A stretch of 64,000 nt of DNA from contig OY728159.1 in NCBI GenBank assembly GCA_963277665.1, positions 1,017,127,343 through 1,017,191,342 on the forward strand, in the 5' to 3' direction. Position 1 is the stretch's first letter; each line of letters starts with the position of its first letter. The notes below the pieces were generated by a model, which was given only the letters and a program-made list of their open reading frames with translations, ran no database searches and was not told where the DNA came from. The DNA is from Viscum album (Eukaryota; Streptophyta; Magnoliopsida; Santalales; Viscaceae). The translations under genes and the position numbers were made by a program. This document shows, piece after piece, positions 52,779-63,401 of the stretch.

Positions 52779-52968
52779 TTCAATAAATTGCGTCCTTCCA
52801 ATTTGAAATTGTTCTTCGAAAATAAAAGGCTGAAAATAGAAAATATATTTGTGGGAAAACCCACATCGGAAATTGGGTTACTAAAATTTAGTCTTAATAT
52901 GAGGAAAAGAGAAATGAAAGGGTCACCACCAAATTATGATCTCGATTACACTACTGTAAATAAGACCA

Positions 52969-53180
52969 TTAGCGGCCGCCATTGGCGGTCGCTAAAGGGC
53001 TTTAGCGGCCGCGCAGCGACCGCCATTGGCAGTCGCTGTTGCCTCGTCGCTAGAGGCCTTTAGCGACCGCCAATGGCGGTCGCTATAGAAGGCCGGAAGA
53101 TCGGCCTTCAGCGACCGCTTGGCGGTCGCTGAAGGCCCTCTGCCGGGCACCCTATAGCGACCGCCTATGGCGGTCGCTAT
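52969..53180. repeat. Subterminal hairpin motifs of the right CACTA element
   Basis: AGCGACCGCC and its complement GGCGGTCGCT recur about ten times, mostly as hairpins such as AGCGACCGCC-AAT-GGCGGTCGCT (about 53062) and AGCGACCGC-TT-GGCGGTCGCT (about 53111). NotI-like GCGGCCGC occurs twice. These are candidate binding sites for the element's accessory protein. Confidence 0.8.
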
Positions 53181-53189
53181 TCTAAAAAA

Positions 53190-53424
53190 AAATTTAAATT
53201 TTTTTTATTGAATTGAATATAAATATATATATATATATATAAATATTCATATATATACTATTAAATACAATATTTTAAATATATATATATATATATAATA
53301 TTTTAAATGTTTTAATATATATTTAATATATATATATATAATATATTTTAAATGTTTTAATATATATTTAATATATATATATAATATCAAATCATTGTGC
53401 TATAATAATTTAAAAACTTCGATT
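53190..53424. repeat. AT-rich microsatellite spacer
   Basis: TATATATA runs with two near-identical blocks of AATATATTTTAAATGTTTTA separate the subterminal hairpins from the satellite. Confidence 0.75.
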
Positions 53425-53440
53425 CAAGAAATAATCTCAT

Positions 53441-56400
53441 TTCAGGTCGTTCGGAGCACGTTTGCTCCGAATGGGACCGCCGCACGCCGTTTTGGTGTTT
53501 TATGGCGCCGGAAACGCGTTTCCGGCCGCCGCGGTCACACGGCACCTCCAAATGAGGTGCCGTCTGGCCGACCATTTCACAATTCACGCCCTGGATGTTG
53601 TCGTACGGTTTCGTGGCATTCGGAGGTCGTTCGGGTGGTTTTGACCCCCCAACGCGTCATTTCAGCGCGCGCCGCGCTGCTGAAAACGACACAATCGGAC
53701 GTGCCGCGCGCACCGCACGTTTGATGGACGTGCGGCCTCCTCCTGCATCTCAGTAATAATATTGCTATCGTTCCCGTGCGGTTTCAGGTCGTTCGGAGCA
53801 CGTTTGCTCCGAATGGGACCGCCGCACGCCGTTTTGTGTTTTATGGCGCCGGAAACGCGTTTCTGGCCGCCGCGGTCACACGGCACCTCCGAATGAGGTG
53901 CCGTCTGGCCGACCATTTCACAATTCACGCCCCGGATGTTGTCGTACGGTTTCGTGGCATTTCGGGTGGTTTTGACCCCCCAACGCGCCATTTCAGCGCG
54001 CGCCGCGCTGCTGAAAACGACACAATCGGACGTGCCGCGCGCACCGCACGTCTGATGGACATGCGGCCTCCTCCTGCATCTCAGGAATAATATTTTTATC
54101 GTTCCCGTGCAGTTTCAGGTCGTTCGGAGCACGTTTGCTCCGAATTGGACCGCCGCACGCCGTTTTGGTGTTTAATGGCGCCGGAAACGCGTTTCCGGCC
54201 GCCGCGGTCACACGGCACCTCCAAATGAGGTGCCGTCTGGCCGAACATTTCACAATTCACGCCCCGGATGTTGTCGTATGGTTTCGTGGAATTCGGAGGT
54301 CGTTCGGGTGGTTTTGAACCCCCAACGCGTCATTTCAGCGTGCGCCGCGCTGCTGAAAAAGACACAATCGGACGTGTCATGCGCACCGCACGTCCGATGG
54401 ACGTGCGGTCTCCTCCTGCCTCTCAGAAATAATATTTCTATCGTTCCCGTGCGGTTTCAGGTCGTTCGGAGCACGTTTGCTCCAAATTGGACCGCCGCAC
54501 GCCGTTTTGGTGTTTAATGGCGCCGGAAACGCGTTTCCGGCCGCCGCGGTCACACGGCACCTCCGAATGAGGTGCCGTCTGGCCTACCATTTCACAATTC
54601 ACGCCCCGGATGTTGTCTTACGGTTTCGTGGCATTCGGAGGTCGTTCGGGTGGTTTTGACCCCCCAACGCGCCATTTCAGCGCGCGCCGCGCTGCTGAAA
54701 ACGACACAATCGGACGTGCCACGCGCACCGCACGTTCGATGGACGTGCGGCCTCCTCCTGCATCTCAGGAATAATATTTATATCGTTCCCGTGCGGTTTC
54801 AGGTCGTTCGGATCACGTTTGCTCCGAATGGGACCGACGCACGCCGTTTTGGTGTTTTATGGCACCAGAAACGCGTTTCCGGCCGCCGCGGTCAAACGGC
54901 ACCTCCAAATGAGGTGCCGTCTGGCCTACCATTTCACAATTCACGCCCCGGATGTTGTCGTACGGTTTCGTGGCATTCGGAGGTCGTTCGGGTGGTTTTG
55001 ACCCCCCAACGCGCCATTTCAGCGCGCGCCGCGCTGCTGAAAACGACACAATCGGACGTGCCACGCGCACCGCACATCCGATGGACGTGCGGCCTCCTCC
55101 TGCATCTCAGGAATAATATTTCTACCGTTCCCGTTCGGTTTTAGGTCGTTCGGAGCACGTTTGCTCCGAATGGGACCGCCGCACGCCGTTTTGGTGTTTT
55201 ATGGCGCCGGAAACGCGTTTCCGGCCGCCGCGGTCAAACGGAACCTCTGAATGAGGTGCCGTCTGGCCTAACATTTCAAAATTCACGCCCCGGATGTTTT
55301 CGTACGGTTTCGAGGCATTCGGAGGTCGTTCGGGTGGTTTTGACCCCCCAACGCGCCATTTCAGCACGCGTCGCGCTGCTGAAAACGACACAATCGGACG
55401 TGTCGCACGCACCGCACGTCCGATGGACGTGCGGCCTCCTCCTGCATCTCGGGAATAATATTTCTATCGTTGTCGTGTGGTTTCAGGTCGTTCGGAGCAC
55501 GTTTGCTCCGAATTGGACCGCCGCACGCCGTTTTGGTGTTTTATGGCGCCAGAAACGCGTTTCCGGCCGCCGCGGTCACACGGCACCTCAGAATGAGGTA
55601 CCGTCTGGCCGACCATTTCACAATTCACGCCCCGGATGTTGTCGTACGGTTTCGTGGCATTCGGAGGTCTTTCGGGTGGTTTTGACCCCCCAACGCGCCA
55701 TTTTAGCGCGCACCGCGCTGCTGAAAACGACACAATCGGATGTACCGCGCGCACCGCACGTCCGATGGACGTGCGGCCTCCTCCTGCATCTCAGAAATAA
55801 TATTTCTATCGTTCCCGTGCGGTTTCAGGTCGTTCGGAGCACGTTTGCTCCGAATTGGACCGCCGCACGCCGTTTTGGTCTTTAATGGCGCCGGAAACGC
55901 GTTTCCGGCCGCCGCGGTCACACGGCACCTCCGAATGAGGTGCCGTCTAGCCGACCATTTCACAATTCACGCCCCGGATGTTGTCGTACGGTTTCGTGGC
56001 ATTCGGAGGTCGTTCGGGTGGTTTTGACCCCCCAACGCGTCATTTCAGCGCGCGCCGCGCTGCTGAAAAGGACACAATCGGACGTGCCGCGCGCACCGCA
56101 CGTCCGATGGATGTGCGGCCTCCTCCTGCATCTCAGGAATATTATTTCTATCGTTCCTGTGCGGTTTCAGGTCGTTCGGAGCACGTTTGTTCCGAATTGG
56201 ACCGCCGTACGCCGTTTTGGTATTTTAGGGTGCCGGAAACACGTTTCTGGCCGCCGCGGTCACACGGCACCACCGAATGAGGTGCCGTCTGGCCGACCAT
56301 TTCACAATTCACGCCCCGGATGTTGTCGTACGGTTTCGTGGCATTCGGAGGTCGTTCGGGTGGTTTTGACCCCCCAACGCGCCATTTCAGCGCGCGCCGC

Positions 56401-59400
56401 GCTGCTGAAAACGACACAATCGGACGTGCCGCGCGCACCGCACGTCCGATGGACGTGCGGCCTCCTCCTGCATCTCAGGAATAATATTTCTATCGTTCCC
56501 GTGCGGTTTCAGGTCGTTCGGAGCACGTTTGCTCCGAATTGGACCGTCGCACGCCGTTTTGGTGTTTAATGGCACCGGAAACGCGTTTCTGGCCGCCGCG
56601 GTCACACGGCACCTCCGAATGAGGTGCCGTCTGGCCGACCATTTCACAATTCACGCCCCGGATGTTGTCGTACGGTTTTGTGGAATTCGGAGGTCGTTCG
56701 GGTGGTTTTGACCCCCCAACGCGCCCTTTCAGCGCGCGTCGCGCTGCTGAAAACGACACAATCGGACGTGCCGCGCGCACCGCACGTCCGATGGATGTGC
56801 GGCCTCCTCCTGCATCTCAGAAATAATATTTCTATCGTTCCCGTGCGGTTTCAGGTCGTTCGGAGCACGTTCCCTCCGAATGGGACCGCCGCACGCCGTT
56901 TTGGTGTTTTGTGACGCCGGAAACGCGTTTTTCCGCCACCGCGGTCAAACGGCACCTCCGAATGAGGTGCCGTCTGGCCGACCATTTCACAATTCATGCC
57001 CTGGATGTTGTCGTACGGTTTCGTGGCATTCGGAGGTCGTTCGGGTGGTTTTGACCCCCCAACGCGCCATTTCAGCGCGCGCCGCGCTGCTGAAAACGAC
57101 ACAATCGGACGTGTCGCGAGCACCGCACGTCCGATGGACGTGCGGCCTCCTCCTTCATCTCAGCAATAATATTTCTATCGGTCCCGTGCGGTTTCAGGTC
57201 GTTCGGAGCACGTTTTCTCCGAATGGGACCGCCGCACGCTGTTTTGGTGTTTTAGGGCGCCGGAAACGCGTTTCCGGCCGCCGCGGTCACACGGCACCTC
57301 CGAATGAGGTGCCGTCTGGCCGACCATTTCACAATTCACGCCCCGGATGTTGTCGTACGGTTTCGTGGCATTCTGAGGTCGTTCGGGTAGTTTTGACCCC
57401 CATACGCGCCATTTCAGCGCGCGCCGCGCTGTTGAAAACGACACAATCAGACGTGTCGCACGCACCGCACGTCCGATGGACGTGCGGCCTCCTCCTGCAT
57501 CTCAGGAATAATATTTCTATCGTTCCCGTGCGGTTTCAGGTGGTTCGGAGCACGTTTGCTCCGAATTGAACCGCCGCACGCCGTTTTGGTGTTTAATGGC
57601 GCCGGAAACGCGTTTCCGGCCGCCGCGGTCACACGACACCTCCGAATGAGGTGCCGTCTGGCCGACCATTTCAAAATTCACTCCCCGGATGTTTTCGTAC
57701 GGTTTCGTGGCATTCGGAGGTCGTTCGGGTGGTTTTGACCCCCCAACGCGCCATTTCAGCGCGCGCCGCGCTGCTGAAAACGACACAATCGGACGTGCCG
57801 CGCGCACCGCACGTCCGATGGACGTGAGGCCTCCTCCTGCATCTCAGGAATAATATTTCTATCGTTCACGTGCGGTTTCAGGTCGTTCTGAGCACGTTTA
57901 CTCCGAATTGGACCGCCGCACGCCGTTTTGGTGTTTAATGGCGCCGGAAACGCGTTTCCGGCCGCCGCGGTCACACGGCACCTCCGAATGAGGTGCCGTC
58001 TGGCCGACCATTTCACAATTCACTCCCCGGATGTTGTCGTACGATTTCGTGGCATTCGGAGGTCGTTCGGGTGGTTTTGACCCACCAACGCGTCATTTCA
58101 GCGCACGCCGCGCTGTTGAAAACGACACAATCGGACGTGCCGCGCGCACCGCACGTCCGATGGACGTGCGGCCTCCTCCTGCATCTCAGGAATAATATTT
58201 TTATCGTTCCTGTGCGGTTTCAGGTCGTTCGGAGCATGTTTTCTCCGAATTGGACCGCCGCACGCCGTTTTGGTGTTTAATGGCGCCGGAAACGCGTTTC
58301 CGGCCGCCGCGGTCACACGGTACCTCCGAATGAGGTTCCGTCTGGCCGACCATTTCACAATTCACACCTCGGATGTTGTCGTACGGTTTCGTGGCATTCG
58401 GAGGTCGTTCGGGTGGTTTTGACCCCCCAACGCGCCATTTTAGTGCGCGCCGCGCTGCTAAAAAGGACACAATCGGACGTGTCGCGCGCACCGCACGTCC
58501 GATGGATGTGCGGCCTCCTCCTGCATCTCAGGAATAATATTTCTATCGTTCCCGTGCGTTTTCAGGTCGTTCAGATCACGTTTGCTCTGAATTGGACCGC
58601 CGCACGCCGTTTTGGTGTTTAATGGCGCCGGAAACGCGTTTCCGGCCGCCGCGGTCACACGGCACCTCCGAATGAGGTGCCGTCTGGCCGACCATTTCAC
58701 AATTCAGGCCCCGGATGTTTTCGTACAGTTTTGTGGCATTCGAAGGTCGTTCGGGTGGTTTTGACCCCCCAAAGCGCCATTTCAGCGCGCGTCGCGCTGC
58801 TGAAAACGACACAATCGGACGTGCCGCGCGCACCGCACGTCCGATGGACGTGCGGCCTCCTTATGCATCTCAGGAATAATATTTCTATCGTTCCCGTGCG
58901 GTTTCAGGCCGTTCGGAGCACGTTTGCTCCGAATTTGGACCGCCGCACGCCGTTTTGGTGTTTAATGGCGCCGGAAACGCGTTTCCGGCCGCCGCGGTCA
59001 CACGGCACCTCCGAATGAGGTGCCGTCTGGCCGTCCATTTCAAAATTCATGCCCCGGATGTTGTCGTACGGTTTCGTGGCATTCAAAGGTCATTCGGGTG
59101 GTTTGGACCCCCCAACGCGCCATTTCAGCACGCGCCGCGCTGCTGAAAACGACACAATCGGACGTGCCGCGCGCACCGCACGTCCGATGGAGGTGCGGCC
59201 TCCTCCTACATCTCAGGAATAATATTTCTATCGTTCCCGTGCAGTTTCAGGTCGTTCGGAGCACGTTTTCTCTGAATTGGACCGCCGCACGCCGTTTTGG
59301 TGTTTAATGGCGCCGGAAACGCGTTTCCAGCCGCCGCGGTCACACGGCACCTCCGAATGAGGTGCCGTCTAGCTGACCATTTCACAATTTACGCCCGGAT

Positions 59401-60185
59401 GTTGTCGTACGGTTTCGTGGCATTCGGAGGTCGTTCGGGTGGTTTTGACCCCCCAACGCGCCATTTCTGCGCGCGCCGCGCTGCTGAAAACGACACAATC
59501 GGACGTGTCGTGCGCACCGCACGTCCGATGGACGTGCGGCCTACTCCTGCATCTCATGAATAATATTTCTATCGTTCCCGTGCGGTTTCAGGTCGTTCGG
59601 AGCACGTTTGCTCCGAATTGGACCGCCGCACGCCGTTTTGGTGTTTTAGGGCGCCGGAAACGCGTTTCCGGCCGCCGCGGTCACACGGCACCTCCGAATG
59701 AGGTGCCGTCTGGCCGACCATTTCACAATTCATGCCCCGGATGTTTTCGTACGGTTTCGTGGCATTCAAAGGTCGTTTGGGTGGTTTTGACCCCCCAACG
59801 CGTCATTTCAGCGCGCGTCGCGCTGCTGAAAACGACACAATCGGACGTGTCGCGCGCACCGCACGTCCGATGGACGTGCGGCCTCCTCCTGCATCTCAGG
59901 AATAATATTTCTATCGTTCCCGTGCGGTTTCAGGTGGTTCGGAGCACGTTTGCTCCGAATGGGACCGTTGCACGCCGTTTTGGTGTTTAATGGCGCCGGA
60001 AACGCGTTTCCGGCCGCCGCGGTCACACGGCACCTCCGAATGAGGTGCCGTCTGGCCGACCATTTTACAATTCACGCCCCGGATGTTGTCGTACGGTTTC
60101 GTGGCATTCGGAGGTCTTTCGGGTGGTTTTGACCCCCCAACGCGCCATTTCAGCGCGCGCCGCGCTGCTGAAAAGGACACAATCG
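53441..60185 (+). repeat. 342-bp satellite array, 20 copies, inside the CACTA element
   Basis: TTCAGGTCGTTCGG or its variants starts at 53441, 53783, 54114, 54456, 54798 and so on every 342 bases to 59929 (a few intervals one base off). The second copy is 331 bp, having lost about 10 bp near GGCATTTCGG and one base elsewhere. The last copy stops after about 257 bp. Copies differ at scattered single bases. Every unit contains five inverted repeats: CGGAGCA/TGCTCCG, the 20-bp palindrome GCCGGAAACGCGTTTCCGGC, ACGGCACCTC/GAGGTGCCGT, CAGCGCG/CGCGCTG and CCGCACGTCC/GGACGTGCGG. Open frames in several phases on both strands follow from 342 being divisible by three and the scarcity of stops, so I do not regard the array as coding. 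Confidence 0.92.
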
Positions 60186-61238
60186 GGGGGCTGTACGGGG
60201 GTGCGGGGGGCTGTACGGGGGGTGGCGGGGGGGCTGTACGGGGGTGCGGGGGGGTGTACGGGGGTGTTGGGGGCTGTACAGGGTTGTCGGGGGGCTGTAC
60301 GGGGGTGGCGGGGGCTGTACGGGGGTGGCGGGGGGCTGTACGGGGGTGGCGGGGGCAGTACGGGGGTGCGGGGGGTTGTACGGGGGGTGCGGGGGGGCTG
60401 TACGGGGGTGCAGGGGGCTATACGGGGGTGCGGGGGGGGGGGGGGGGGGCTGTACGGGGGTGCGGGGGGCTGTACGGGGGTGGCGGGGGGCAGTACGGGG
60501 GTGCGGGGGGTTGTACGGGGGTGCGGGGGGCTGTACGGGGTTACGGGGGGCTGTATGGGGGTGCGGGGGGGGGGGGGGGGGGCTGTACGGGGGTGCGGGG
60601 GGCTGTACGGGGGTGGTGGGGGCCTGTACGGGGGTGGCGGGGGGCTGTACGGGGGGGGGGGGGGGGGCTGTACGGGGGGGGGGGGGGGGGGGGGGGGCTG
60701 TACGGGGGTGCGTGGGGCTGTACGGGGGTGGAGGGGGCCTGTACGGGGGTGGCGGGGGGCTGTACGGGGGTGGCGGGGGGCTGTACGGGGGTGGCGGGGG
60801 TAGTACGGGGGTGCGGGGGGTTGTACGGGGGTGCGGGGGGGCTGTACGGGGGTGCGGGGGGCTGTACGGGGGTGCGGGGGGGCTGTACGGGAGTGCGGGG
60901 GGGGGGGGGGGGGGGGGGGGGGGCTGTACGGGGGTGTGGGGGACTGTACGGGGGTGGCGGGGGGCAGTACGGGGGTGCGGGGGGCAGTACGGGGGTGCGG
61001 GGGGGCTGTACGGGGGTGCGGGGGGGGGGGGGGGGGGGGTGGCTGTACGGGGGTGCGGGGGGCTGTACCGGGGGTGCGGGGGGGGGGGGGGGCTGTACGG
61101 GGGTGAGGGGGGTTGTACGGGGGTGCGGGGGGCTGTATGGGGGTGCGGGGGTGCGGGGGGCTGTACGGGGGTGCGTGGGGGGGCTGTATGGGGGTGCGGG
61201 GGGCTGTACGGGGGTGCGGGGGGCTCTCCGGGGGTGCA
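60186..61238 (+). repeat. G-rich 20-bp minisatellite, roughly fifty units
   Basis: The unit is CTGTACGGGGGTGCGGGGGG with a GGTGGCGGGG variant. Nearly all G is on the plus strand. G runs of five or more in almost every unit could form G-quadruplexes, and the only palindrome is the central GTAC. Several pure G runs exceed 15 bases and may be misassembled or of uncertain length. The left edge joins the truncated last satellite copy without a spacer. Long open frames (about 400 codons, Gly- or Pro-rich) occur on both strands and are judged non-coding. Confidence 0.9.
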
Positions 61239-61572
61239 AAGGCCATCCCATTGATTACAAAAGTGAAAAATAAAAGTGATAACATCTAATTAATACATAT
61301 TTCTTTTATCGATACCATACAAAAATTTATAAAAAATATATTAGATAATACATAATCTATAATATCAGATTTATTGATCTGTTGGAATTAGTTCGACTTT
61401 TTCAAATGTAGAATCATTCAAGATTATCTGATCAAAAGCTCAATATGTGTATAAAATATTTAAAAGACCACCATGGATGGTAATAATGCATTACTTGAAT
61501 GAATAAATACAGTACATCAATGTCAACCCTACCAGTAAAAACAAAAAACATATCTCGTGAATATATGGTGCG

Positions 61573-63124
61573 TCATGCGTTGCCATCACTGCTACCTCCT
61601 TCTGGTGGGCCAGGTGCCTGCAACAAATAAACATTATAAATATTTTAATAACAAAAATAATTTAAATTAAATAAATAAATACAGTATATACCTGCGTCGT
61701 ATGATCCCCTGTACCATCAGCTCGACGCACATATTCCCGCGGTGCTCTAACCTCAGCTGTCAATTGCGCATTTGTCTCCTCGGAAGCGCGCATCCGTGCC
61801 TCAAAATCTGACATCTGCTGTGTCATATGAGCAACAGCAGGACCGACAACCGCAGCGCGTGACACTACAGAACGAGGAATCCCTGCTCCATAGGTCAAAC
61901 TATAGCCATGCCCGTCCCGACCAATAATGCGATGAAAGATCTCATCCCGTCGCATGGGAAGCTGTCGCTGGTCCTCTGGCAGATGTTCTAACTCAGCTTC
62001 AAATTGATCCTGTGAAATATTTAAATATATATAAATATATATATGTTAATATATAGATTTATGTAATTATTGGTAAGTACAGACACTTACTATCAATGCT
62101 GCAACCTCTGGATCATTGCGATCACGAGTCCTTATCCACACCGACATTTTATCAGTTGCTGCACCTTGCCCTCGCAACTGTATATTAAAAGAATATAAAC
62201 ACAAAACCATATTAATTAATAAATTAAAAAATGAATAATATATACCTCATGTCGGATCTGAGACACGTGACGAGTCCCGAGCCTGTGAGCTGGTCCCTGC
62301 AACGCTCGATTCTCTGAATGGTGTGTTGACACCTCCTACATTCAATTCATTCAAATTTCAAACAAATCACATATTCTTGAAAATATATATACAGAAAAAT
62401 AATTAATATACAAACCGCAACACCCTCAGTAGACCAATATGCAACCAAGTCACGCCACTGAGCCGGGAGGACACCTCTCGGGACTTTTCCAAAATGTCAA
62501 GGGCACCCACATTTGGTACCCAGTGGTCCCTCTTCACTTTGCCTTTATAATCTTTCCACAGCTTACGGCTTTTGCTCATACACACGGGCCGAAACTCTTC
62601 ATGGCATACTTTCAAATTTTGCTATAATGAAAATAATCAAACATATTAGTATTATTTATAAATAGAAAATAAAGTAAAATTATTTTCTTACCTGAACCTC
62701 CCTCCATAGACGATCTAATGTGTCCTGAGGGATAGAAGCCCAATCACGCGTGGTCAATGGAAATCGATGTGGGTCACGTATGATATGACCCAGCTGACGA
62801 ATAAATGCCATGGCATTCGGTCCCACTGGATGAAATACCTCATCAAATGAAACATCTATCGTCGTGTCAGAATTCCATGATAATATGCCACGAACAGGGC
62901 CTCTCCTGCGAGAGGAAGAAGCAGCCGAGTCTGATCCTGTTGAAAACAATTTTATATATAAATTGACAAATGTTATATATATATATATATGTCAATTACA
63001 TAAAAAATATAGACAATGACATTCAAACATAATGACATTCAAACATACCTCGACCCTGAGAAGTAGATGCCTCAGATGGATGATGTGGATTTTCTGCCTC
63101 TTCCCCTGACATGTCTGCAGTCAT
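61573..63124 (-). pseudogene. CACTA accessory protein gene (Transposase_24, Ptta/En/Spm type), seven exons, one frameshift
   Basis: This family accompanies tnp2 in plant CACTA elements and is thought to act as the TNPA-like DNA-binding partner. Exons on the minus strand are 63124-63049, 62936-62692, 62621-62416, 62335-62246, 62177-62091, 62009-61692 and 61617-61573. All introns have GT/AG ends (for example GAG-GTATGT, CAACAG-GAT, CAG-GTAAGA, TTGCAG-GCA), and phases agree except in exon 3. Exon 3 is 206 bases and appears to lack one base near 62510-62495: before it the frame reads SRKLWKDYKGKVKRDHWVPN, after it PAQWRDLVAYWSTEGVA in another frame. Both belong to the family core, followed by SENRALQGPAHRLGTRHVSQ in exon 4. 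Without the shift the product would be about 355 residues. Exon 6 encodes a likely coiled coil (VAHMTQQMSDFEARMRASEE). The stop is TGA at 61575-61573. The start ATG at 63124 was chosen as the first in exon 1; a second Met at 63112 is possible. It lies 277 bp downstream of the end of tnp2. Confidence 0.8.
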
Positions 63125-63401
63125 ACAAAATATCAGTAATGAGTCCAAAGTGTTTAAAAGATAAATTGGATTGTTCTTAATAAATCAAACTTGTACAACT
63201 GTTAATCAAACAAAAAATGGATTGAATAATTAGTTGTGAATGAATTTTAAAAAATCAGAAAGTTATTCAACCTAAATATTTATGACTGAATTAACTTACA
63301 AAAGTGAGGATTAAAACTTATAAGGATTTATAAAATGATTAGATAATTTATGATATCCTAGGACATTCTACTGAATAGCGGGAAAACAATTATACCTTTC
63401 A

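Larger units (their letters stand above)
48681..52948 (-). mobile_element. 3' part of a minus-strand Ty3/gypsy-like retrotransposon, cut by a CACTA insertion
   Basis: On the minus strand the order is internal stub (52948-52779), polypurine tract, then LTR (52767-48681). The stub carries the pol-end signature common in plant chromoviruses, a GGAAGGACGCAATTT-like phrase and GAAGGAGGGGAGAA, directly before TGTAACACCCC. At 52949 the sequence switches to a CACTA terminus, so the rest of the retrotransposon, including its 5' LTR, should reappear beyond the other end of that transposon, outside the window. Confidence 0.8.

Noticed and set aside
53387..60132. Dozens of 60-230 codon open frames in the 342-bp satellite
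   Set aside because: The period is 114 codons exactly, so any stop-free frame continues from copy to copy. Frames are open on both strands in parallel, and none resembles a known protein.
53441..60185. Centromeric satellite
   Set aside because: The array is bounded by transposon terminus, subterminal motifs and transposon genes, so it belongs to the CACTA element. Use elsewhere in the genome cannot be judged from this window.
53441..60185. CRISPR-like array
   Set aside because: There are no unique spacers, the full 342 bp repeats, and the context is a plant transposon.
60065..61285. Open frames of up to about 400 codons across the G-rich minisatellite, on both strands
   Set aside because: The products are pure Gly/Val/Arg/Cys or Pro/Thr/Arg repeats, frames are open on both strands, and the unit is a simple repeat without stops. 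No start context or family similarity is seen.
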